A stretch of DNA of 64,000 nucleotides from Phialophora verrucosa (lineage: Eukaryota; Ascomycota; Eurotiomycetes; Chaetothyriales; Herpotrichiellaceae): NCBI GenBank assembly GCA_002099365.1, contig MSED01000011.1:625001-689000 (forward strand), in the 5' to 3' direction. Numbering within the stretch: position 1 is the stretch's first letter; every line of letters begins with the position of its first letter. Both the position numbers and the translations under genes were made by a program. Positions 46,028 through 56,735 of the stretch are shown piece by piece. Under the pieces are notes generated by a model, which ran no database searches, was not told the DNA's origin, and saw only the letters and a program-made list of their open reading frames with translations.

Positions 46028-47197
46028 TCAAAGCTCGTCGTCGCTGGAAATGTCCCAAACTTGAACATTGGACATCCTCTTCTTCTCTGCTGAGGCCGAC
46101 GCCTTCTCCGGGGCCGCCCGGCGCTTCAGACCGCCGCCTGAGGACTGCAACTTTCCATCCCCGGACGCTTGAGTCGCCCGCCAGTCGCCCGCCTCTGGCA
46201 CTTGGGCCTGTCGCCAGTACGACCCGGCCAGCGCTGGCGCTTGTTCCCGCTGCTGCTTTCTGTCGTCAAGGTTTACGTCGCTCTTCACTGGAAGCCAGCG
46301 TTCAGGCCCTTTGTCTCGAGGTGCCGACGAATGCTCCACGTTCTTCGGGTTCTCCATGTTCGTTATGTTTGCGATCCCGTGCGTCTCCGTCAGCAGATTT
46401 AACGGCGTCGAAGAGAACAGCGGCTCCTGCCTGACCGCCGGAAACTCCGTTGCCCCGCGATGGGATGACGACGACAAAGACGCCGTCACCGTCGTGTCAA
46501 TCTTGCCAGGCGTCATCTCGAGCATTTGGTCCACCCCCGGGAGGCGTCGCGGGCCCTCGCCGGTCTGGATGAGGCGCTCCAACAGCAGCTTGCACTCCCG
46601 CAGATCCTCGTTCGCATCCTCGGCGTTCTGCGTGGCGGAGGACAACTTCTTCTCCGCCTCCCGCGCCCGACCGAGTTCCCGGTCCGCGCGCTCTTTTTCG
46701 GCCTGCGCCCATTTGAAGGCTTCCTCGGCGAGTCTGTTCGCCTCGGACGCCTGCAGCTGTGACTCGGCCACTCGCAGCTCTGCATCTTCGACCATTCGAC
46801 GGGCGTCTGCGACGTCCTCCTGTCGGAGCTGCCGCTCGGCCCCTACGCACTGGTGGAGGTAGTCCATGGCTCGGCCGAGTTCTGTGATGCGTCTGTTGGC
46901 TGCCTCGGCCGCATGGGCCGCCTGTTCTTCTGCGTCGTCGACATTGTCCATCTGACCCAGGACGGCAGCTCGATGTTCCTCAACTAAAATGCGGATCTTT
47001 TCCTCGTGAGCTAACTTGGCTAGGTACATCTCTGCTTCATACGAAGCCTTGATGTTGTCGATCTCGTCTTGCTTACGGCGAAGCTCGACGCGATGCCGAG
47101 CCCTGAGCTGGCCAAGTTGTTCCACATAGCTCCTGGCCTCCTCAATAAGGGAGTAGACCTCTCGGCGGAGTTCCTCAGTGGGGGCATGCGTAGCCAT
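46028..47197 (-). CDS. 389-aa coiled-coil protein of unknown function
   Basis: Intact single-exon gene, ATG at 47197. Residues 5 to about 225 form an almost unbroken heptad-rich, charged helix (for example EELRREVYSLIEEARSYVEQL and repeated AEEA/AREAEKKL segments), so it should form a long coiled coil. The following 165 residues are Ser/Pro/Lys-rich and look disordered, with a short basic patch (LKRRA) and KKRMS close to the end. The last residues, VQVWDISSDDEL, place a hydrophobic V-x-V-W-x-I group next to Ser/Asp/Glu, the pattern of a SUMO-interacting motif. A nuclear or scaffold role is therefore possible but not shown. I recognise no named family; it could be a lineage-specific protein. 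It is the first intact gene to the right of the transposon island. Confidence 0.75.
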   Translation of the reverse strand: MATHAPTEELRREVYSLIEEARSYVEQLGQLRARHRVELRRKQDEIDNIKASYEAEMYLAKLAHEEKIRILVEEHRAAVLGQMDNVDDAEEQAAHAAEAANRRITELGRAMDYLHQCVGAERQLRQEDVADARRMVEDAELRVAESQLQASEANRLAEEAFKWAQAEKERADRELGRAREAEKKLSSATQNAEDANEDLRECKLLLERLIQTGEGPRRLPGVDQMLEMTPGKIDTTVTASLSSSSHRGATEFPAVRQEPLFSSTPLNLLTETHGIANITNMENPKNVEHSSAPRDKGPERWLPVKSDVNLDDRKQQREQAPALAGSYWRQAQVPEAGDWRATQASGDGKLQSSGGGLKRRAAPEKASASAEKKRMSNVQVWDISSDDEL

Positions 47198-50100
47198 GCT
47201 GGACGACAGGCAGTGACGGGAGGATGACTGGAGGAGTCTTTAGCAGGGCACTCACGGGGAATCTTGGATTGCACTGACCGAGGGTGACTTTCACTGACGC
47301 AGGATGATCGGATCACAACTGACGCGAGGTCTTGGATGTCTCCAAGGGTGTTCAAGCCATGATATGCTTCTCACGCCTCACCGACAACTCGCTGAGGCTA
47401 CGGGCGTCGTGACGTCTACATTTCAGCCCTCCCCTCTCGCTTCTCAGCTTTCATCCTCTCCGGATCTCAGATCCTACGCGTCACTCCCTCACTCTCTCTC
47501 AGATTCCAACCTCTCTTCTCCGTCCCGGACCTGGAGTCCAGTACGAGTTCAGCCGAGCGACTCCCCAATCAGACCTGCGCCAATGTCCTTGGTGTAGTCC
47601 ACATATCATATCTCATGCACGGACGAGAAAATCCTTGCCCCTTCCGGACAATTCGGATGCAAGGTTCCCGGGGCTCCTCACACTTCGAACTTCGAACCCA
47701 CGGACCCTGGGACCCAGAAGCCAATCCACTGCTCGACCGAGTCAGGCTGGTTATCCATACTGTCCGAAGACCGAGTCAACGCCTCAGGGGGGTTGGCATG
47801 TGCACCGTATCGTTATGTTACTCGTAGATTACCGGCTCGGTTGTGTCACCGTATCGATCTGTACCACTCAATCACCCAATCACCCGGCAGATTGATGTGA
47901 CTACGGGTCCTCGCCAATGGACCCTTGCAATCTGCCCTGAATCCGCCGGAATAGGCGGCCCCAGACTCCCGCCCTAGAGTTGACTAGAGGCGCCCATGGA
48001 GTCGCTCCAGACTTCACCCCGCTGCTCATCAGGCACACAAATCAACCATCCAGCGGAGGGTACGTGTGCGTAGCTGTGCCTTTAACTTTAACTGTACCTT
48101 TTCCGGCGAAGTACCCAGAGAGTACTCTAGCTACCACCTCGCATACCTACCTCCGGACAAGACTGCATTTGAATCCGGAATGTAGAAAATCCGATAGAGA
48201 AGCAGAGGCAGAGGCAGAGGCAGATGCAAAGGCCCTTGCAAACCGTCAAGCAAGATGCTTGACCAAGACATCCTCATTCCAATCTACTTCTACTCGGCAT
48301 GTCTACTTGACTCATCCTAAATCTAGGGTATGGTTGTGGTTGTGGTTATTACCAAACATTGCGGTCACAGCTAGGTTGCGTGGTTGAGTTTGCACCAAGT
48401 TCATTGAGGTTCGGCGGGCTGGCTTTAGCTAGCACACCCTATCCCCAGGCACCCAGGGCAGACTTTAGGCTCGCTTGCGTAGTACCCATTGCCCTGCTGC
48501 ACAGTCACGATCCGCATTGCGAGGCTCGGAGGCCACTCTCACTTTCGGTTTACTTCATTCCCCTTCACTTCAGTTTCATCTCACACAACAATACACACCA
48601 CGCAGAACTTATCTGCTTCGTACGGTGAGTTGAATCTAGGGTCTGATTTGGCTCATTCGCCATGTGCTCTGCTACCCATTGCCTCGGTCTCTCCATCCCA
48701 TCCCATCCCATCCATGATAGCAACGCGGAGCTCGATCGAAATCCGTGGCATCTATTACCAATAGAGCTTCTACAGTGCGGTGACTTTTCAGCTCAGAAAG
48801 ATGTAGACTTCGTACCTGGTCAGTTGGTCATTTCTTCATTTCTTCTCCCAGTGTACAGCTGAAATGGATCTAATACTGATATTCACGAGGTTGATACTGT
48901 GTACATGCAGAGCGACTGACTGCGCCTTTGGATCGTTCCTAGTCGAAATGCTACCCGCCGCCGCCCGTCTTGCTCGCTCATAAATGCACTGCACAATTCA
49001 CGCTGGAGGTTGCGGCCTGCAAAATACTACTGTGTAGATACCAGCGACACCAGAGACACCAGAGGCTTGACCAGCGAGCGACACTGCATTCGTGGTCATC
49101 AGCGGCCCGGCTTCGCTTGGTACTATACTGCACCTGTTGCATTCAGTCCCTCGGACTGTGCTTGCCATTTGGGATGCACAGACAACAGGACACCGGGGCA
49201 AGCACGGCATTCAAACTGCGTGTGCCTCAGTCATGCTCGGCCTGGGTACGAGTCTGGCCGTCGATGTCCTGTGTTGGCCGGCGGTCATGTCTCTTCCTAT
49301 CGGCCGTACAGTTGGGCAGCCGGAAGATGCCGTGTGCGTGGACAGATGGCGAACCGGGCAATTCGTGGAGGTCAATGAGACAGGTACGCTGTAGAAAAAA
49401 TACTGTGTACGTTGATATCATTCAGTATACGTGTATGTACCACCAATTGCTAGGTATGCTTCGTCCTCTCCTTCACTCCTCTACAAGCGTGCGCGCAAGG
49501 ACAGTTCCTGACAGATCGATCGCCGAAGGAGTTGGGTCAATCCATCCTCTACAACTTCCGATTGGCATGATGCTCTCACCCTGGCCACATTCCGCAGAAG
49601 ACAACCATCCCATCCGACGGCATCGGCGCTCTAGTAGACAGGGATAAACTTCTGCAGAGCTCTTAACGCTTTCCTATCGGTTGGCTATACTTGGACGTCG
49701 TCATCGGGTGGCCAATCCACCTTACCACGGTCAGTGTCAATCATTCCATTCCAGTGTCCTCCAGCAAGCCAGCCATGTTGTGTGAAACCGCCCAAAGTCG
49801 TCGAAAGCTAGGCTTGGGTGATGTTATGATCTCTGGAGCCTCAGGCCGGGAAACCCACGCGCAGGAGGCACACGGCAGGGACTGGTTACCTCAGCCCTGT
49901 GGCGCGCTGCGTTCTGACATTGCTCGTTGTTGGTTAATTCCCTCGAAAGCCGGCTTACTTGATGTATCCTAACAACGCCTCATAAAATGGTCGCACTCTG
50001 TCCTCAAACTACTATACGCCTGCTATGTGTGGGACAAGGCACCCGGTGCAACGCTCAAATGATGCAAGTGTGCTGGTGTCCCGCCGACTGACCGGCCGAT

Positions 50101-53100
50101 CCAAGTGCCTCGCTTCACCCAGCACAGCACCTTTCATTCGACTAGCTAGGCTTCTATGCTAAGATAGTCCAGGCGCTAGCAACTCACAGCAGGGGAAAGA
50201 AGTATTGCAACGCTGATCCATGCCTGCAAGTAGTATATTCGCTGGATGTCTGGTGTGCTCGAAATGTGAGACTGTACTTTGGAGGGCGCTGATGTGGGGT
50301 AAAGGATCAATAGAAGTGCGGGGAAGCAAAGGGACCTCGGGACGCTACAGAGTTGACGCTTGACAATCCTTCGCATCCACGAGGACTCGAAAGAGTTTCA
50401 GATCTAAACCCTAATCTGGACCCTACACGGTACGAGCATTCTGCCCGATCCAGCCCTCCCGCTGGTTCGGTAAAGTTAGAGTGAGTAGTGGGTATGGAGG
50501 AATAACAAGTACGAGCTACTTCGTAACACGTGACCCCAATGCCCCTCTTCGCCAATCTCAGTCAAATCGACAACAGCGCAAGCTGAAGTCCAGCTCACTG
50601 TCCCAGCACAGAATACATTAAACTGCTTATATTATGGTTTCCTCGTCTGGGCCTGGACGATTCAGAAGGTGGCGCCGACGATCGAGTAATCAGTCCTCCA
50701 TTGGAGTATGAAGTGTGGAGTGTGCGCGATGTCGGGGACCTCACGAGAGAAACGAGTCACGCCTGCAATCGTGCGAGACTCAGCCTGTGTGTAGGCTCGA
50801 CCGCAGCTGCATCGAAACTCAGGAACTGTGGGGTATCTGAAACCTTTGGCGACCTGGAATCGGTTGAAGGTAAACAGCAGACGACTCTAGTAGACACTAT
50901 GATGTCTCAATCTGCATCTGTGCCAGAAGCAGATGCCACTTCTTCACAGCATATCCTTCAAATGCCTCTACGCTTCCATGAGCACCAGTCAACAGCTAGG
51001 TATGCGTATCAGCCCCCCGCCCAGCCCCGAGCTCCAAGAATCTCGTCCAACGATGTCAACGGCGCCAGGCGCGATGTTTCCCCACGAACGGCACGACCAG
51101 AAGACCCTTACTTGATACCTGCCATCCCAAAAGTCGCACAACGTGCAGAATGTTGGACTCGATCAATACGATAGAATCAAGCAACACCGTCCGTCCTCGG
51201 CGGCACACAAGACATAACCGGTGTCCACGGTGTACCTTTCCACTTGTTTACGCAATTTCTGATCACCCTACCTCAACTGTACCATACCCATGGCCTCCAG
51301 AAACCCCGCAGAGGATGCAAACGAGTGTGAGGAAGGGTGCGTGCAAGACAAGCGGAAATGGCTGGGCAGAGTACCTACAGGAAGTGCCGAGCCAGAGACG
51401 CAACCTCCGGACAATGGAGAACATGTATCCCAGGCGGGACAGACGCATGATATTTCAATGGAGGTAGGACGGGCCATAGACATGAGGGGAGGTGATCATT
51501 CAGCAGACGCTCGATTAGGGGCCAGCTGGCCCCCGATAACCGTCAACGACATGCATCGTGCAGTGAAAGGAAACCTAAAGCTCGCCATGGTGAAGACGAG
51601 CTGTTGTGGGAGCCAAGGCGTCAATTGCCTACCTGTATGTAGGAAGGCTAGCATACGAAAGTCTCGGGCCTGTCACAAAAGTCGGTACCACTGTATCCTG
51701 AGGAACCGTCTACACAAATCAGAGTATAGTGCGAGGGCGAGTGCTGTAGCAAGGAAGGACTACGCGAAGTGTGCTTTGTTATCAGCTCGACTGGTGCAAG
51801 AGGAAAACGAAATTGACGAGAACCGAGACGCAGAGCGGCCAGCCAGGATTCTCGGAGGCCGTGAGCGATGAAATCAATAGGGCTCTGGCGACTCGTTCCA
51901 CATCCTTGACTTGTTATCATATGTCCGAAGAAAGACATCTTCCAGGACCGTGAAGACCTGGAAATCCGCCAATCTGACCGGGCTGGACGTGAAGCAGGCC
52001 GACGGCCAGCTAGGTGACTAGGAGAGGCGTTGTCTTCCTCGACGTGAGAGACGACATTCGCCCCATCGTAATCTGATAAATCCGAGGAGCACTTTTGTCG
52101 CGAGGCGCGGTGTCAAAGGCTCACTGCCTGCACACTTGAGTACGCAGTGGCGGCAGGTGAGTGAACGCAACTAGTGGGTGGTTCTTGTGAGGGTTTCTTG
52201 TCGCCATGAAAATACATAGGTGACGAGGCCACACAACGCCGTGAGTCGAGGGTGTCTGCCTCGTCCATGTCTATCCATTGCCTCCACCTCCTCATCCTTA
52301 CGTATTTTCTCCCCCGGGTGAGAATGCGAAGCCCTCCTTCGCCGTCGAAATCAAGCAATGGGGGCTGGCCGAACAGTGTACAATGTGGTGTGTACTTGGT
52401 CGCTACAACAGGATTTCAGTCAGCCCGGGGGGTCGAGACCGACGCCCCCAATTTGGGAGAGCCCCCGACCATGGGGCTTAAGCCGCATGGTCGTTACAGT
52501 ACATTATTTGGCTCATCACAGGGCAAATGCAGCCCCCAGCAATTTGAATTCCGGCGTCTCCCGGGCTGCACTGCAGTTCTTGACTTTGGACGACCAGCTT
52601 CCCAGCTTCCAAGCTTCCACGCTCGCTTGATCAAGAGGGCTACGTATATACAGTACCGAGGTTGTTGAAATTGCATCCTCATCTATGCACGGAGTACTGT
52701 GTACGTATTACTGCGCTGCCGCCCACCACTGCACTGCTGGGGAGAGGTATTATTATCTTAAAGAGGATTGGGTTCGTGACGAGGCGAGCCCGGCAAGACA
52801 GGCTCAACTCTGTTAGGTGGGGAAAAGGGGACGCGGACGCCTTAGAGTTCTACGAGTTCGGGGCCGCGAGGCTCATTCTCCTAGAGAGGTTCGAACATCT
52901 GCACACTGGCCGCTGACAAAAGCGCAGTGACGACTCTTCTTCCTCTTTCCTTCTCGTTCATTCCCGTGGGTTCTCTGATACCCGTTCAAGAACGTGCTGT
53001 TCCCCTTCGATGCCTGAGGGGTGGTGCTCACGAGCGTCATTGCTGCATCTGCTTTGTGTGCCTCGTCCCAAGCTATGGACTGTGACGCAGCCACGACGGC

Positions 53101-54531
53101 CGAGTATACTCCATGGTGGCACCGCACCTTGTCTTTGTGGAAATGTGAGATCATAATCTCAGCAGCTACATGGATTGGGCTGGGAGAGAGACAAGCAGTG
53201 ATCAGGCGAGTGTGCACGGAACAGCGTAATGGCGACTAGGACTTCTGACTCAAGATCGAGGATGAGACGGAAGTGTACTCCGTGCTGTTGTAGGAACATC
53301 GGGGGGAGAAAGCCATCTTAGCTTCGTTTTTGCCCCATCCCAGGCAGATTAGCGAGTAAAGGATCGAATCCAGCAGTGTCCTGTCCATGACAAGGCTCAG
53401 GATCAACCTATCCTCCGCCACCCTCTTCGTCTTCTAGGGGCCGATCTCAGGACATCCGATAAGCGGATCCCAGACCTGACCGAGTTGCGCCCTATGGTTG
53501 GATGCACTGGTAACCTGAGTACTGAGCTCGTCTACAACCCTACTAGTACCTCATTCCGTCCCTTCGATGTCAAAACGACCAGGATGGTGCCTTTCGCCAT
53601 GTGGCCAATTAGAGAGCGTAGACACCCCCCCCGTCCCTCGGCCAGCAGTGTCCTCTTTCACTACGATGTTGCGAAGAGGGGTCTCGCATCCGAACATGAA
53701 CTGGTAGATACATGCCTCAGGTACATGGGTGAAATAAGGGGGAGACCCACACTCGACTTGGGTGTGTGATGATCAGGCTTGAGCACTGGCGAGATGCTGG
53801 GCTTGTCGGTCAAGTGGAAGGAGGGGGAAATCGAACAGGTCGCGCATGGACCGATGTGATGCCTGGAAAAGCAGGAAGCCCCCTCCCACCTGATTTGGCC
53901 GCCATGCATGGGCTTTGGTGCCGGTGATGAATCATGACCTCCTCAGCGTCCTTGTAGCTGGCTTGTGGGAAGCGGGGCTGGCGTTTGTCCCATAGCGCAT
54001 CCGGTATTTTCGGATCCAGGATCTCGGAACATCCAGATCATTGCATCTCGCTTCACCACAATACAAAGCAAGGGCGTTTTGCACGAATGGCCTGTCCGAG
54101 TAGCGGAACGTGATTTTCTCAGATGGATCAGGAATTTTGTCCGTCAAAAAGCGTCGGAAAGCAAGCCAGATCGAGTTGCCAGCGCCATTGCAAGAACGGG
54201 AGGGGGGTTTGTGGACAAGGGAGTGCGTTTGATACAACCGATGCGCCAGAGCTCTGCGTGCAGAGGCGTGCATGTAAAATAACAGGGTGTGACAGACCAA
54301 GCCCTGGGATCCGCATTCCTGGCAGCTGCAAGGGATAGCTGGTCCTGACCTCGTACAAGTCGATGCAGGATGGAGGATATCTTTCCGGGCTGTTGTCTTT
54401 CAATATTGCCCAGCTTCTATCGTCTTCACCGCTCGTCGATATTTCCCTCTCTGTCTCTAACTGTCGTGCTACCTCGCGCGTGAGACTCCTGTCTGTGTCG
54501 CCGTTCAGTTTACAACCACGCCCCGGAAAGG
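47198..54531. other. Long interval without a supportable gene
   Basis: Over 7 kb with many short competing frames. The most protein-like pieces are at 50899-51215 and 51290-51871 (plus). One frame there reads MSTSQQLGMRISPPPSPELQ, then meets an internal TGA and continues for 30 codons, which might be a decayed regulator-like gene. The 193-codon frame at 51290 has no recognisable domain. Short GCAGAG repeats lie at about 48200-48225 and CATCC repeats at 48693-48711. Nothing else is assignable. Confidence 0.35.
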
Positions 54532-55086
54532 ATGCCCCCCAAGAACAAGGCTGAGAAGGAGATCGAGGACGGGCACGCCGGCATCCCGGACGCTTACTAC
54601 GAGCTGGAGGTGCAGGTGGCTAGGGCGCCGAAGCTATCTCCACAGCAATTGGCGGACCGCAAGCAGTTGAGGCAACAACTGGACCAGCTCCGCACCAAAA
54701 GCTTTCTCTCCAGCATCCCGATGTGGTGCTCCCTCACGATCTTGTCTTGGGCCAACCGGAAGTTGCCCTTCAAGATGACCCTCGGCGGCAAGGAAGTCAT
54801 CGTCCCAGCCGATCTCCAGCCGCGGCGGCACTATTTTGACGCGGACATGGCGGCGTTCCTCTGCTCCGTCCGCACCGCAGACGGGGCTGTCCACCACGGC
54901 ACCATCAGCAAGGCCGACATCTTCAACTATTCCATGGGCATGTGCAATTTTCTCGAGGTCAAGGACGAGCAACCGAGTCCAGGTAAGTCTGAACAAGACC
55001 TCGTCGTCCCCCGGACACTCGACACTAACGAAGTTGGCGTGAAAGGGCCCGCGACGCTGGAGGGCGCGAAGATGGCTGTTTCGTGA
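54532..55086 (+). CDS. Small two-exon gene, 163-aa protein of unknown function
   Basis: ATG at 54532 follows GAAAGG. I place an intron at 54983-55045: donor GTAAGT, branch CACTAAC, acceptor GAAAG. It is 63 nt, a multiple of three without stops, so splicing gives 163 aa and intron retention 184 aa. The protein starts with a charged N-terminus (MPPKNKAEKEIEDG), then a helix-like LADRKQLRQQLDQLRTK segment, and a mixed region with WCSLTILSWANRKLPFKM, GGKEVIVPADL and MAAFLCSVRTADGAVHHGTIS. There is no signal peptide or clear membrane span. I do not recognise the family. Codon use and the good splice signals support a real gene. Confidence 0.65.
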   Translation: MPPKNKAEKEIEDGHAGIPDAYYELEVQVARAPKLSPQQLADRKQLRQQLDQLRTKSFLSSIPMWCSLTILSWANRKLPFKMTLGGKEVIVPADLQPRRHYFDADMAAFLCSVRTADGAVHHGTISKADIFNYSMGMCNFLEVKDEQPSPGKSEQDLVVPRTLDTNEVGVKGPATLEGAKMAVS

Positions 55087-55697
55087 GAGGGAGAATCTCG
55101 CCTCTCGCCTACAAGGAAGACAGGCCTCTGTCTGCTCCTGGAGAGCATCAGTCTTTACAAGTACGGAGTCGAAGGGTAGAACTGGCACCGGACACGCGTC
55201 CGAGGATGGTCGTTACGATGGAGTTTTCAATGGGCGTGGGAATCAAATCAACCGATGGAGTCGAAAAAGCGACGAGTATGGAGTAGCCTTTGTAGTGCTA
55301 TTTATCATGGATGCTTTGGATGAAGCTGGAGTTGCAACTCGTCCGTACTAGGTACTGCGTACACAGCCCTCGTACATGTAGTCGGTGATGCCGGCTTTGG
55401 CTCTAGGCCTCCACAGCCCCCAGTTTTTTAACTACGACGACTGCATCCCCGCGGCTTAAGTGGCCGCTCGCTGCCGCCCACACCGCCTGCAGCCTAGGCC
55501 CTCCCGCCCGCTGGAGCTGCGCTTGAACCATTTCTCGTCCCGCCTTTAGCTACGCTCCAATCCCGCATCCACGTCGCCGCCCGATTTGAGATCCGTCGAG
55601 GATCTCAGCAGCTGGAGTTGGAACGTGAGGACATCTCACAAGTTCACCTTACCAGCAGTCTTCTCCTGCAATCACCGCGCGCGTACCTGTCCAGACA
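55087..55697. other. Intergenic / promoter of the Zn2Cys6 gene
   Basis: No gene. The right half is C-rich and pyrimidine-rich, which fits a promoter and leader for the gene at 55698. Confidence 0.45.
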
Positions 55698-56735
55698 ATG
55701 GCCTCCCAAACACCGTTCCCGCCGCCTCCTCCACCGCCGCCGTCCCATCCTCAATTCCATCATGTATATCCTGCTATGGACGCAAACGCGTGCCGCCTCC
55801 CGTGGCCAACCTATCCGCCACCAGATGTCCAACAGCATCATCCATATCACACGGCGAGCAGCGACCCGCACGAGCCTTCTTCCTATCTCGCGCCTCCGCC
55901 GCCGCGGCCTCCGTCTCAGGTGCCACAACCTCCACAGTACGGTGGTGCTCCACCTGTACACCCTCCTCACCCGGATGCGCGTCACTACTACGACGGATAC
56001 ACGCACCTACGGCGACTCGTCCGAGCCGTCCAGGCGTGCGAACCGTGTCGCCAAAGGAAAGGCAAGTGTGACGAAGGCCGCCCGGAGTGCCAGTACTGCA
56101 AGGACAACTGGCTGAAATGCCACTACCGAGAGTTCCCACCCCCCAAAAAGTCGTCGTCGTCGTCATCGTCATCGTCGAATCCAAACCCTGTCGCCGCGAC
56201 GCCGGCACAATTAGATACCCTGACCGTCTTTCTGACGGGGTGGTTCGAGAAGATCGAGCAACGGCTGGTTCGAATCGAGAAACAACAGGAGGAAATCAAT
56301 GAATCCATCGATGCGGTGACACAACGGCGGGGCCATGGCGGCCGCTTCCACGTCCAACCTCCCGTGCAAATGAACGGTCCGCTGCTCAATGGTGACGGTG
56401 GTGATGACAACGGCGACGACGACGACGATGGTGGTGGTGACGAAACAGGACTGCCGCTCCTGTCACCGGAAGAGGACGAGGAAGATCAGAAGCCATTTGC
56501 TGTCCACGACGCCAGTGGTACCGCCACCGCCCCCCTTACACAGTCCCGTGGCATCAAACGACCTCGATCCGACTCGGGCCCGCCTGTCGACTCTCATCAC
56601 GGCGGGCAAATCAGTCCTCCGCCGTCGCCGCCGCCACCACCATCACCAACACCGCCTGTCTTCGCCCGAGAGTCGGATCAGATGATAAAATTGGAGGAGG
56701 ATCAAGACTTCGCCGACTGTAAAGTCCCTCGATAG
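55698..56735 (+). CDS. Zn(II)2Cys6 transcription factor
   Basis: 345 aa from ATG 55698. An N-terminal Pro/His/Tyr-rich region (about 110 residues) precedes a perfect binuclear zinc cluster starting ACEPCRQRKGKC. The spacing is C-x2-C-x6-C-x6-C-x2-C-x6-C, with the basic RQRKGK loop that contacts DNA. A PPPKKSSSSSSSSS linker leads to a short coiled coil (WFEKIEQRLVRIEKQQEEINESID), likely a dimerisation helix. The C-terminal part is Asp/Gly- and Pro/Ser-rich and acidic. Family members are usually 500-900 aa with a middle homology region, which is absent here, so the protein is short. An alternative 3' end uses a GT at 56719 and the AG at 56767 (49-nt intron without a clear branch site) and adds about 40 residues (YQRLPGYGQAATLQQP...) ending at 56892. 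The target genes are unknown; no cluster is obvious nearby. Confidence 0.85.
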   Translation: MASQTPFPPPPPPPPSHPQFHHVYPAMDANACRLPWPTYPPPDVQQHHPYHTASSDPHEPSSYLAPPPPRPPSQVPQPPQYGGAPPVHPPHPDARHYYDGYTHLRRLVRAVQACEPCRQRKGKCDEGRPECQYCKDNWLKCHYREFPPPKKSSSSSSSSSNPNPVAATPAQLDTLTVFLTGWFEKIEQRLVRIEKQQEEINESIDAVTQRRGHGGRFHVQPPVQMNGPLLNGDGGDDNGDDDDDGGGDETGLPLLSPEEDEEDQKPFAVHDASGTATAPLTQSRGIKRPRSDSGPPVDSHHGGQISPPPSPPPPPSPTPPVFARESDQMIKLEEDQDFADCKVPR

